A stretch of 17,776 nucleotides of DNA from JBDSTW01 sp039914705 (GCA_039914705.1 JBDSOT010000119.1:1-17776); one strand, 5' to 3'; positions 7,948 through 14,680 are shown, numbered from the stretch's first letter. Numbers and translations are program-made. Notes: generated by a model not told the origin, from the sequence alone.

Positions 7948-9345
7948 TCACAGTAAACCCAACTCCTGAATCTTGCGCGTCAGCGTGTTGCGCCCCCAGC
8001 CCAATAATTTAGCGGCATCCTGGCGGCGTCCGCCGGCGTGTTTAAGCGCGGCCTCTATCATGACGAGTTCAAAATTGGGCAAGGCCTGACCAAGCAGGTT
8101 AACCTCCCCGCGCGTTAGTCGCTGATCCGCCCAGCGTCGCAAGGACGCTTGCCAATCGCCATTATTTTCTATGACCGGTATTTGAGTGTGTAGTTCGGCA
8201 GGCAAATCGCTCATCATGATGGTTTCGCCAATCGTCATCACGGTGAGCCAGCGGCAGGTGTTCTCCAACTGACGCACATTACCCGGCCAGTTCAGGCCAC
8301 TGAGATAGGCCTCGACATCGGCTTGCAAAACCTTGGATGCGATGCTCAGTTCGCTAGCGGCTTGGGACAGAAAGTGGCGCATTAATACCGGCATATCTTC
8401 GCGCCGCTGGCGCAACGGTGGGACATGGATGCGGATTACGTTGAGGCGATGAAACAGATCTTCGCGGAAGCTGCCGCTCTGCACGCGTTGCTCCAGATCC
8501 TGATGCGTGGCGGCGATGATGCGCACATCAACCTTGATGGGACTGTGTCCGCCCACGCGATAGAATTCACCGGCCGCCAGCACGCGCAGTAAACGTGTTT
8601 GCAGCTCGGCAGGCATGTCGCCTATTTCATCCAGAAACAAGGTGCCGCCGTCGGCCTGCTCGAAGCGCCCTTGCCGCTGATTTTGCGCGCCGGTAAAGGC
8701 ACCGCGCTCGTGTCCGAACAACTCGGATTCCAGCAAGTCGCGCGGGATCGCCGCCATATTCAGCGCGATAAATGCCTTGCTGGAGCGCGGGCTGTGCCGA
8801 TGCAAGGCCTGCGCGACCAACTCTTTGCCGGTGCCGGATTCACCGTTGATGAGCACGGTGATATTAGAGCGCGACAGTCGCCCAATGGCGCGGAAGACTT
8901 CCTGCATGGAAGATGCGGCTCCGATGATCTCCGGTATTTTTTCGGCGGACTCGGTATCGCGCGCCGGTTGCAAACGACGATGCTCAAGCGCGCGGCGCAC
9001 CAGGTTTATAGCCTCGTCGACATCGAAGGGTTTGGGTAGGTATTCAAAGGCCCCACCCTGGTAGGCCGCGACCGTACTGTCAAGGTCGGAATGCGCGGTC
9101 ATGATGATGACCGGCAATTGCGGATATTGCGCATTAAGCTGGCCGAGCAATTCCAGACCGTTAAGTCCGGGCATGCGAATGTCGGTGATGATAGCGTCGG
9201 GCTGTTCGCGGCTCAGGTCTTTCAATGCGCTGGCGGCGTTATCAAAACAGGTGGACTTCATATTGACCTTCTGCAATGCCTTTTCGAGCACCCAGCGGAT
9301 CGAGCGGTCATCATCAATAATCCAGATATGCGGCGCGTCAGCCAT
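7948..9345 (-). CDS. ntrC: Nitrogen regulation response regulator NtrC (NR-I)
   Basis: The sigma-54-dependent activator of nitrogen-limitation genes, 465 residues, close to the usual length of about 470. The N-terminal receiver domain has the acidic pocket D11-D13, phospho-acceptor D55 (TDIRMPG) and K105. The AAA+ domain has Walker A GESGTGKE (168-175), the sigma-54 contact loop GAFTGA (215-220) and Walker B LFLDE (236-240). The C-terminal Fis-type helix-turn-helix (AAKLLGWGRNTLTRKIQELG) binds the enhancer DNA. I start it at ATG 9345 although the frame is open further upstream. This start begins at MADAPHIWIIDDD, and its ATGGCTGA overlaps the end of ntrB by 8 bases, which implies translational coupling. 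Phosphorylated NtrC should act on the two NtrC-type sites described upstream of glnA and ntrB. The identification is firm. Confidence 0.97.
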   Translation of the reverse strand: MADAPHIWIIDDDRSIRWVLEKALQKVNMKSTCFDNAASALKDLSREQPDAIITDIRMPGLNGLELLGQLNAQYPQLPVIIMTAHSDLDSTVAAYQGGAFEYLPKPFDVDEAINLVRRALEHRRLQPARDTESAEKIPEIIGAASSMQEVFRAIGRLSRSNITVLINGESGTGKELVAQALHRHSPRSSKAFIALNMAAIPRDLLESELFGHERGAFTGAQNQRQGRFEQADGGTLFLDEIGDMPAELQTRLLRVLAAGEFYRVGGHSPIKVDVRIIAATHQDLEQRVQSGSFREDLFHRLNVIRIHVPPLRQRREDMPVLMRHFLSQAASELSIASKVLQADVEAYLSGLNWPGNVRQLENTCRWLTVMTIGETIMMSDLPAELHTQIPVIENNGDWQASLRRWADQRLTRGEVNLLGQALPNFELVMIEAALKHAGGRRQDAAKLLGWGRNTLTRKIQELGLL

Positions 9346-10393
9346 CGTAAACCCCGTTTTCGATCGGTAACAATAAGGTGAATAAGGTGTTGCCCGGACT
9401 GCTTGCACATTCGATCAGGCCGCCGTGCTGATTTATTAATGATTGTGCGATGGAAAGCCCGAGGCCGGTGCCGTCCGGACGTCCGGTAACCATAGGATAA
9501 AAAATATTTTCGATCAGATCGACGGGAATACCGGGACCGTCGTCGATAATATCAATACGCATCACGAGTTTGTGATATTTCTGACCGATGTTGAAATGCC
9601 GCACAATGCGCGTGCGCAAAATAATATGGCCGGTCTGTTCCACCGCTTGTGTGGCATTGCGGACGATGTTGAGAACCGCCTGTATGAGCTGTTCGGAATC
9701 GGCATGGAATTCAGGAATACTGGGGTCATAATCGCGCGCTATGCGCACACCCTTGGGTATCTCGGCGAGCACCACGCTGCGCACACGCTCCAATACCTGA
9801 TGAATATTAGTGCGCTGCTTTTGCGGCAGCGTGTTGGGGCCGAGCATGCGGCTGAGCAGGTTACGCAGCCGGTCTGCCTCGCCGATGATGACCGTTGTAT
9901 ATTCCTTAAGCGCCTGGTCGGACAGTTCACGCTCCAGTAATTGCGCCGCGCCCCGTAAACCGCCCAGTGGGTTGTTGATTTCGTGCGCCAGACCCCGCAA
10001 TACCGCACGGTTCGCATGATACTGTGCGAGCAGATTTTCTTCGCGTGTGATGCGCCGGTGACGATCCACCTGCACGAATTCGACTAATATTTTTTGCGGG
10101 CCGAGCGGGGTTACCGTGCCGTCCACTGCGATGGTGTTATCTGCGACATGAAGTTGAAGTTCACGCTCGGTGAACGGATGCTGATTTTGCAGTGCGCGTC
10201 TGAGTGCGGCCACGAAGGCTGTTGCCTCGGGCAACAAGTCGGCGACGGACAAGCCGCGCGCCTGCCGCGCGCTGATCGCGAACAGCATCTCCGCTGCCGG
10301 ATTGAGATAACTGATGCGCAAGCGGGAGTCGAACATCAATACTGCGGTATTGATGTTTTCGATAATCGACTGATAGATACGCGTGGCTGACAT
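9338..10393 (-). CDS. ntrB: Nitrogen regulation sensor histidine kinase/phosphatase NtrB (NR-II)
   Basis: A 351-residue cytoplasmic two-component sensor, near the 349 of E. coli GlnL. An N-terminal PAS domain spans about residues 5-110. The dimerisation/H-box is RGLAHEINNPLGG with phospho-acceptor H137. The ATPase domain shows the N-box (NIVRNATQAV), the G1 box (DDGPGIP) and the G2 box (GTGLGLSIAQ). There are no membrane segments, as expected for a kinase controlled by the PII protein rather than an external ligand. It phosphorylates or dephosphorylates NtrC, whose gene overlaps its stop codon by 8 bases. The start ATG 10393 is preceded by TTAGGTA, a weak ribosome site. A candidate sigma-54 promoter and an NtrC-like site lie in the 160 bp upstream, suggesting autoregulation in addition to read-through from glnA. 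The name glnL is a synonym. Confidence 0.96.
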   Translation of the reverse strand: MSATRIYQSIIENINTAVLMFDSRLRISYLNPAAEMLFAISARQARGLSVADLLPEATAFVAALRRALQNQHPFTERELQLHVADNTIAVDGTVTPLGPQKILVEFVQVDRHRRITREENLLAQYHANRAVLRGLAHEINNPLGGLRGAAQLLERELSDQALKEYTTVIIGEADRLRNLLSRMLGPNTLPQKQRTNIHQVLERVRSVVLAEIPKGVRIARDYDPSIPEFHADSEQLIQAVLNIVRNATQAVEQTGHIILRTRIVRHFNIGQKYHKLVMRIDIIDDGPGIPVDLIENIFYPMVTGRPDGTGLGLSIAQSLINQHGGLIECASSPGNTLFTLLLPIENGVYDG

Positions 10394-10406
10394 TACCTAA
10401 GCTGTT

Positions 10407-10422
10407 AGCAAGAACGTAACCA
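10407..10422 (-). promoter_or_regulatory. Candidate sigma-54 promoter of ntrBC
   Basis: On the - strand the 16-mer TGGTTACGTTCTTGCT has GG and GC separated by exactly 10 bases. It has TGG at -24 and a complete TTGCT at -12, but it lacks the usual CAC after TGG. Transcription would start near 10396, only about three bases before the ntrB ATG. That near-leaderless arrangement is the main argument against it. A second GG-N10-GC match (10512-10527) lies within the hairpin upstream and is less well placed relative to the NtrC-like site. Confidence 0.4.
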
Positions 10423-10471
10423 GAATTGCCGGCACGGCCGGAATACATTTATTTCTAGAAACTATATTGTT

Positions 10472-10484
10472 AATCATAGGCTTA
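10472..10484 (+). promoter_or_regulatory. IHF-like site between the NtrC site and the ntrBC promoter
   Basis: AATCATAGGCTTA matches the IHF core WATCAANNNNTTR with one mismatch, in a locally AT-rich stretch. It lies between the NtrC-type site (10539-10553) and the sigma-54 candidate (10407-10422). That is where IHF bends DNA at many sigma-54 promoters. IHF motifs are degenerate, so chance matches are common. Confidence 0.35.
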
Positions 10485-10508
10485 GTAATAATTGCTATGA
10501 CTGGAACC

Positions 10509-10528
10509 GCAGGCAAGGGTATGCCCGC
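10509..10528 (-). terminator. Hairpin downstream of the DUF4124 gene
   Basis: The RNA from the - strand can form a 7-bp stem. GCGGGCA (10528-10522) pairs with UGCCUGC (10515-10509), including one G-U pair, around a six-base loop. No U-tract follows. It may weaken read-through from glnA into ntrBC or stabilise the upstream mRNA; termination is not certain. Confidence 0.35.
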
Positions 10529-10538
10529 TGAAACAGGC

Positions 10539-10553
10539 GCACTGTTTTGGTGC
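10539..10553. promoter_or_regulatory. NtrC-type binding site upstream of ntrBC
   Basis: GCACTGTTTTGGTGC fits the NtrC consensus GCACY-N5-GGTGC at every fixed position. It sits immediately after the stop codon of the DUF4124 gene. Its centre is about 150 bp upstream of the start point expected from the sigma-54 candidate, a usual enhancer distance. NtrC control of the ntrBC (glnLG) promoter is established in enteric bacteria; its presence here is inferred from the motif. Confidence 0.6.
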
Positions 10554-11225
10554 TTAAGGTGCCTTGGTAACGGGCACGGTCGCCGCTTGGCCTTGGGGTG
10601 CGCGGGGTGCCTGTAACGTAGTGGGTGCGGGTGAGTCAGGGGCAAGCAGCGGATTGTCGGCGAGCGGTATAGTGGAGATTCGTTTCAGATGAAAGGTGAC
10701 GGGGTTAGTGGTTGCGAGCAGGGCACCAGTGCCATCGCTCACCTGGGCCTCGACGGTATGCGTGCCGCGATCAATGTTGGCTAATATGAGTTTTAATTCA
10801 GTTAAGCCTTCGGCGACGGGCTTGCCATCCAGAAGCGCGGTAATTTTATGGCCTGCCTCCAGATAAAGCGCCGGTTCCATAGCCAATTGAATCTCCACGT
10901 TGCCGTTATTTTCACGCAGGGTGGCATCATTTTCCGGGCTGACAATGGCAAACGCAGTATAGCCTGTGAAGGGTGGTTTCTCCGGAATCGGTCCGGCAGG
11001 TGCGGTGGCTTGTGCGTCACCGGCTGTCGCGGCAGGTGCTTTGACCGGCGGGGGTGGCTCAGGTGCCAGTTCGACTTCTTTGGCACCGGCTTGTGGCTGA
11101 TCAGAATAAGTGACGCTTCCGTTAGGTGCGATGGACTTATAAACCGCGCCCAATGCAGTTGGCGGCGTAACGACAGAGATGCCAAGCACTAACATCCCGA
11201 TTAGCCAGAGGCGGAAATTTTTCAT
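10554..11225 (-). CDS. DUF4124 envelope protein between glnA and ntrB
   Basis: A 223-residue exported protein. The signal peptide (MKNFRLWLIGMLVLGISVV, cleavage near the ALGA at about residues 24-27) runs into an N-terminal DUF4124 domain (VYKSIAPNGSVTYSDQPQAG). A proline/alanine-rich linker and a beta-rich domain at about residues 100-200 follow. The last part, ending THTVEAQVSDGTGALLATTN, resembles an immunoglobulin or fibronectin type III fold. A low-complexity P/A/T tail ends the protein. The function of DUF4124 proteins is unknown. A gene of this kind between glnA and ntrBC is common in gammaproteobacteria, to my knowledge. I start at ATG 11225; a TTG at 11261 would add 12 residues. Neither has a ribosome site. 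A weak -35/-10 pair (TTGTCT, 11261-11256; TATGCT, 11237-11232; 18-bp spacer) would start transcription at or beside the ATG, so the mRNA could be leaderless. Confidence 0.85.
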   Translation of the reverse strand: MKNFRLWLIGMLVLGISVVTPPTALGAVYKSIAPNGSVTYSDQPQAGAKEVELAPEPPPPVKAPAATAGDAQATAPAGPIPEKPPFTGYTAFAIVSPENDATLRENNGNVEIQLAMEPALYLEAGHKITALLDGKPVAEGLTELKLILANIDRGTHTVEAQVSDGTGALLATTNPVTFHLKRISTIPLADNPLLAPDSPAPTTLQAPRAPQGQAATVPVTKAP

Positions 11226-11304
11226 GCCACTAGCATAGAGTAAAAAAGCCACTTTAGACAACTTTAGGGATGGCTGCGTGTTTATTAGGAGGGGTTTAGA
11301 GCAA

Positions 11305-11330
11305 GGGACGCCCCCGGATGGGAGCGTCCC
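11305..11330 (-). terminator. Hairpin after glnA, likely terminator or attenuator
   Basis: GGGACGC (11305-11311) and GCGTCCC (11324-11330) are a perfect inverted repeat, starting about 22 bases after the glnA stop. Reading on the - strand, the stem is followed by TTGCTCTAAACC, which is not a true U-run. It would act as a partial terminator or protect the glnA transcript from 3' decay, letting some RNA polymerase read into the DUF4124-ntrBC genes. Confidence 0.55.
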
Positions 11331-11351
11331 GGTTGCCGAGCTACTGATGGA

Positions 11352-12758
11352 TTATAGGCTGTAGTACATATCGTACTCGACCGGGTGTGTGGTCATGCGC
11401 AGGCGTGTGACTTCCTGCATCTTGAGGTCGATGTAGGCGTCGATCACGTCGTTGGTGAATACGCCGCCGGTGGTGAGGAACTTGCGATCCTTATCCAGCG
11501 CGTCGAGCGCCATATCCAGTGAATGACAAACCTTCGGAATGGCCTTCTCTTCCTCGGGCGGCAGGTCATAGAGGTCTTTATCCATCGAATCGCCGGGGTG
11601 CATCTTTTTCTGAATGCCGTCCAGCCCGGCCATGACCATGGCACTGAAGGCGAGATATGGGTTGGCGGACGGATCCGGGAAGCGCACCTCGATGCGACGG
11701 CCCTTGGGATTAGCGACATACGGAATACGAATGGATGCAGAGCGATTGCGTGCCGAATAGGCGAGCATCACCGGGGCCTCGAAGCCGGGCACCAGGCGCT
11801 TGTAGCTGTTGGTGCCGGGGTTGCAGAAGGCGTTCAGCGCAGGTGCGTGTTTGATAATGCCGCCAATGTAATACAGGGCGAGTTCTGACAGGCCGCCGTA
11901 CTTGTTGCCGGTAAATAAATTCTTGCCGGCCTTGGCCAGTGATTGATGACAGTGCATGCCCGAACCATTGTCGCCGACCAGTGGCTTGGGCATGAAGGTC
12001 GCGGTCTTGCCGTAGGCGTGGGCCACATTCATCACCACGTATTTCAGGATTTGAATTTCATCGGCCTTGAGCGTCAGGGTGTTGAACTTGGTGGCGATTT
12101 CATTCTGATTGGCCGTTGCCACTTCATGATGGTGGGCTTCGACAACCAGGCCCATCTCTTCCAGGGCCATACACATGGCCGAGCGGATGTCTTGCGAAGA
12201 ATCCACCGGCGGCACCGGAAAGTAGCCACCCTTGACGCCGGGACGATGGCCGATGTTGCCGCCCTCGAAGACTTTCTGGGAATTCCAGGCCGCTTCTTCG
12301 GAATCCACCTTCACGAACGAGCCGCTCATATCCGAACCCCAACGCACATCGTCGAAGATAAAGAATTCAGGCTCCGGGCCGAAGTAGGCAGTGTCGGCTA
12401 TACCGGTGGACTTGATGTAGGCCTCGCAACGCTGTGCCAGTGAACGCGGGTCGCGCTCGTAACCTTTCATGGTGGTGGGTTCGACGATATTGCAGCGCAG
12501 CAGCATCGTGGCCTCTTCCATGAATGGGTCCATGACAGCACTGGCGGCGTCCGGCATCAAGACCATGTCCGATTCATTGATGTGTTTCCAGCCCGCGATG
12601 GAGGAGCCGTCGAACATCTTGCCTTCTTTGAACAGACTCGCATCGACGGTGTGGGCGGGGCAGGAAACGTGTTGTTCCTTGCCCTTGGTATCGGTGAAGC
12701 GGAAATCGACAAACTTGACGTTGTTGTCTTTGATCATCTTTAAAACTTTTGCGGACAT
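11352..12758 (-). CDS. glnA: Glutamine synthetase, type I (GSI-beta)
   Basis: The enzyme makes glutamine from glutamate, ammonia and ATP in the cytoplasm, as a dodecamer. The 468-residue length matches E. coli GlnA. The signature segments are present: FDGSSIAGW near the N-terminus, the ATP/metal segment GSGMHCHQSL, and NRSASIRIPY with the glutamate-binding arginine region. The tyrosine of KDLYDLPPEE is residue 397, the site adenylylated by GlnE in the GSI-beta group, so covalent control is expected. The start ATG 12758 is decided by a good ribosome site, GGAG six bases upstream. Codons further upstream in the open frame do not resemble GlnA. The gene lies behind a sigma-54 promoter and NtrC sites, which agrees with its activation under nitrogen limitation. 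It heads a block running through the DUF4124 gene to ntrBC. Confidence 0.98.
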   Translation of the reverse strand: MSAKVLKMIKDNNVKFVDFRFTDTKGKEQHVSCPAHTVDASLFKEGKMFDGSSIAGWKHINESDMVLMPDAASAVMDPFMEEATMLLRCNIVEPTTMKGYERDPRSLAQRCEAYIKSTGIADTAYFGPEPEFFIFDDVRWGSDMSGSFVKVDSEEAAWNSQKVFEGGNIGHRPGVKGGYFPVPPVDSSQDIRSAMCMALEEMGLVVEAHHHEVATANQNEIATKFNTLTLKADEIQILKYVVMNVAHAYGKTATFMPKPLVGDNGSGMHCHQSLAKAGKNLFTGNKYGGLSELALYYIGGIIKHAPALNAFCNPGTNSYKRLVPGFEAPVMLAYSARNRSASIRIPYVANPKGRRIEVRFPDPSANPYLAFSAMVMAGLDGIQKKMHPGDSMDKDLYDLPPEEEKAIPKVCHSLDMALDALDKDRKFLTTGGVFTNDVIDAYIDLKMQEVTRLRMTTHPVEYDMYYSL

Positions 12759-12821
12759 GGAGCTCTCCAAAGGTAAAAAACGGTATGGTCTTAAAGCTGG
12801 CGGCGTCAAAAGGCAAAATTT

Positions 12822-12837
12822 AGCATGAAATATGCCA
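12822..12837 (-). promoter_or_regulatory. Sigma-54 promoter of glnA
   Basis: On the - strand the 16-mer TGGCATATTTCATGCT has GG and GC ten bases apart. Compared with TGGCAC-N5-TTGCW it keeps TGGCA and TGCT, with mismatches only at the C of CAC and the first T of TTGC. Transcription would start near 12812, leaving a leader of about 54 bases before ATG 12758. The location behind NtrC sites and ahead of glnA makes the call strong. Confidence 0.75.
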
Positions 12838-12888
12838 TTTATAAATCGTTAGTTTACATGGGATTTCTGGATGCGTAATGAAATGAGC

Positions 12889-12905
12889 TGCACGCAGATG
12901 GTGCA
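12889..12905. promoter_or_regulatory. NtrC enhancer site upstream of glnA
   Basis: TGCACGCAGATGGTGCA has perfect five-base palindromic arms (TGCAC and GTGCA, seven bases apart) and closely matches the NtrC site TGCACC-N5-GGTGCA. Its centre is about 85 bp upstream of the predicted start point. Binding of phosphorylated NtrC here should activate the sigma-54 promoter by DNA looping. Confidence 0.78.
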
Positions 12906-12918
12906 TAGCCGCAATAAT

Positions 12919-12935
12919 CGTCCTGATTTAGTGCA
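12919..12935. promoter_or_regulatory. Weaker second NtrC site upstream of glnA
   Basis: Only the half-site GTGCA (12931-12935) is kept; the other arm is degenerate. The centre of the 17-bp window lies 30 bp from the centre of the strong site, about three helical turns, so both would face the same side of the DNA. The paired sites of enteric glnA promoters are similarly spaced at about 32 bp. The spacing is the main support. Confidence 0.4.
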
Positions 12936-12970
12936 GAACCGGTAGCCAGCCTTAACTGCGACGTACGTTT

Positions 12971-13549
12971 TTAATGCACGGCCTTAATCTGCCGGTTTAC
13001 CGCCACCGGCTGTGCGTTGCTGGTCCGACGCAGTGTCTGGTAGGCCTGCCGGCTGCCGGTATCGTTCCATAACTCATACGCGGACAATGGATCCAGACAG
13101 GGGACGGGGCTACCCAGCCGACGTATGGCGTGCAGCACATCCATCAAGGCGACGAAGTCCTGCGACAGGTGTGCATAGAGTTCCGCGTAACTGTTGCCCA
13201 ATCCGCAGGAAAGCTGCTGATAGGCGCTGCGGCCCAGATCGACGAAATAGCTTATCCTGACCCGGCGGTGCCCGGCTTGTTGTGGAAACAGGCCGGAATA
13301 TAAAAGACATTGGTCACCCACATCCCGAAGGCGGCTTTGTTTGACGTGGCCGCGCGCCAGCATGCCATTGAGATAATCCAGCGCAATTATGTTACCCGTC
13401 ATCTCCGGCTTGCGGCTAAAGCGCATCAGCAAAAACACCAGATAACTTTCCAGTTCCTCAACCAGTGGACAAGCGGCGGCGGATTCAGCCTCCGTCACCA
13501 GTGCATGCCACTGAGCCGTGGCCGTGGCATGTGCTACGAGAGTCGTCAT
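12971..13549 (-). CDS. Protein of unknown function (192 aa) upstream of glnA
   Basis: I do not recognise a named family. It is a real gene by its signals: ATG 13549 has AGGAG six bases upstream (13560-13556), and the frame is open for 192 codons with ordinary composition. The sequence looks mostly helical, with no signal peptide, no transmembrane run and no nucleotide-binding motif, so it is probably cytoplasmic. The most conserved-looking stretch is LESYLVFLLMRFSRKPEMTG (about residues 33-52). It is followed by a segment with SRLRDVGDQCLLYSGLFPQQ and then RISYFVDLGRSAYQQL. I think similar proteins occur in other gammaproteobacteria, but this is from memory and unverified. It is on the same strand as glnA, with no clear terminator in the 212 bp between, and is divergent from glyQ. 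A role in nitrogen control cannot be claimed. Confidence 0.75.
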   Translation of the reverse strand: MTTLVAHATATAQWHALVTEAESAAACPLVEELESYLVFLLMRFSRKPEMTGNIIALDYLNGMLARGHVKQSRLRDVGDQCLLYSGLFPQQAGHRRVRISYFVDLGRSAYQQLSCGLGNSYAELYAHLSQDFVALMDVLHAIRRLGSPVPCLDPLSAYELWNDTGSRQAYQTLRRTSNAQPVAVNRQIKAVH

Positions 13550-13594
13550 ATGAGGCTCCTGTATTTATTTATAATCGCTGCCCAGACTGACCAC

Positions 13595-13619
13595 CATGAC
13601 TTATGTACCATGAGTCATG
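13595..13619. promoter_or_regulatory. Possible operator and promoter region of the unknown 192-aa gene
   Basis: CATGACT (13595-13601) and AGTCATG (13613-13619) form a perfect 7-bp inverted repeat with an 11-base centre. A weak - strand promoter, TTGATT (13645-13640) and TATGCA (13623-13618) with a 16-bp spacer, would start transcription near 13611, inside the repeat. A repressor bound there could block the gene at 13549. The -10 is poor, so the promoter is tentative. Confidence 0.3.
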
Positions 13620-13693
13620 CATAGTTTAGACCAGCCTAAAATCAATCTCCTGCGGGCGTGCGCTTGCGGGCACGCTATTCGCGATGCGCGGAC

Positions 13694-13739
13694 GTGATTC
13701 CGCAGGTGAGGCAGGCTATACTTCGCGTTTTGCGGAATC
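13694..13739 (+). promoter_or_regulatory. Candidate glyQS promoter bracketed by a 9-bp inverted repeat
   Basis: A sigma-70-like pair, GTGATT (13694-13699) and TATACT (13717-13722) with a 17-bp spacer, precedes glyQ. GATTCCGCA (13696-13704) and TGCGGAATC (13731-13739) are perfect inverted repeats of nine bases around the -10 box. The left arm overlaps the -35 box and the right arm covers or borders the expected start point near 13729. The left arm would not be transcribed from this promoter, so the repeat looks like a DNA operator rather than an RNA hairpin. Confidence 0.45.
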
Positions 13740-13751
13740 AAAAGGTCTGTC

Positions 13752-14675
13752 GTGACGCGCTCTTCCTTCCAGCAAACTTCCACACCGGCACCAGCTCACG
13801 CGGCATCCAGCTTTCAAGGTCTGATTCTTGCGCTACAGAACTATTGGGCTGCACAAGGCTGCGTGCTATTGCAACCCTATGATCTGGAAATGGGCGCGGG
13901 CACCTTTCACCCGGCCACGTTTCTGCGCGCCATCGGCCCGGAACCTTGGAAGGCAGCCTATGTACAGCCCTCGCGCCGCCCCAAAGATGGCCGTTACGGA
14001 GAAAATCCCAATCGCCTGCAGCACTATTATCAGTTTCAAGTTGTCCTCAAACCGTCGCCGCTTGATATACAGGATTTATATCTGGATTCGCTGCGCATGC
14101 TCGGTGTTGACATGACACAACACGACATCCGCTTTGTCGAAGACGATTGGGAATCGCCCACGCTCGGCGCCTGGGGTCTGGGTTGGGAGGTATGGCTAGA
14201 TGGTATGGAGGTCACGCAGTTCACCTATTTCCAGGAAGTCGGCGGACTAAAATGCGCGCCGGTGTTGGGCGAGATTACGTATGGTCTGGAGCGGCTCGCG
14301 ATGTACCTGCAAGGCGTCGAGAGCGTGTACGATTTAGTGTGGACGCCGGGCGTCAGTTACGGCGATGTGTATCATCAAAATGAAGTCGAACAATCCAAAT
14401 ATAATTTCGAATACAGCAATGTCGAATGGCTGTTCAAATTATTCGGTGATTTTGAATCCGAGGCCAGGCGTTTGATGGAACACAAACTCACGCTGCCCGC
14501 CTTCGAGATGGTGATGAAATGCTCGCACACATTTAACCTGCTCGATGCACGCGGCGCGATCTCTGTCACCGAGCGTGCCGCGTATATCGGCCGCGTGCGC
14601 GCCCTGAGTCGTGCGGTGGCGCAGGGCTATTATGATGCCCGTGAAGCCTTGAGCTTCCCGTTGTTAAATAAATAA
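13752..14675 (+). CDS. glyQ: Glycyl-tRNA synthetase alpha subunit
   Basis: The catalytic subunit of the alpha2-beta2 bacterial glycyl-tRNA synthetase, which charges tRNA-Gly using ATP. It is 307 residues against 303 in E. coli. Strongly conserved family segments include AAYVQPSRRPKDGRYGENPN, LQHYYQFQVVLKPSP, RFVEDDWESPTLGAWGLGWE, GEITYGLERLAMYLQGVES and YGDVYHQNEVEQSKYNFEY. The start is the GTG at 13752, supported by AAAAGG six bases upstream (13740-13745). The first 18 or so residues (TRSSFQQTSTPAPAHAA) form a low-complexity extension ahead of the conserved SFQGLILALQNYWA. A candidate promoter lies just upstream. The beta-subunit gene follows after 62 bp that contain a REP-like palindrome. 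The identification is firm. Confidence 0.98.
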   Translation: MTRSSFQQTSTPAPAHAASSFQGLILALQNYWAAQGCVLLQPYDLEMGAGTFHPATFLRAIGPEPWKAAYVQPSRRPKDGRYGENPNRLQHYYQFQVVLKPSPLDIQDLYLDSLRMLGVDMTQHDIRFVEDDWESPTLGAWGLGWEVWLDGMEVTQFTYFQEVGGLKCAPVLGEITYGLERLAMYLQGVESVYDLVWTPGVSYGDVYHQNEVEQSKYNFEYSNVEWLFKLFGDFESEARRLMEHKLTLPAFEMVMKCSHTFNLLDARGAISVTERAAYIGRVRALSRAVAQGYYDAREALSFPLLNK

Positions 14676-14680
14676 GTTAT

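Noticed and set aside
8599..9381. Several + strand frames opposite ntrC and frames opposite ntrB
   Set aside because: They are antisense to conserved NtrC and NtrB domains and have no recognisable motif or ribosome site.
11523..12443. Long open frames on the + strand opposite glnA
   Set aside because: They lie wholly within glnA, show no family resemblance and follow from the codon bias of a GC-rich gene.
12961..12968. ACGTACGT palindrome next to the stop of the unknown gene
   Set aside because: An isolated 8-bp palindrome without further signal is expected by chance in this length.
13646..13680. GCGTGC/GCACGC inverted repeat and doubled TGCGGGC upstream of glyQ
   Set aside because: Short GC-rich repeats between divergent genes with no U-tract; too weak to name as a terminator or operator.
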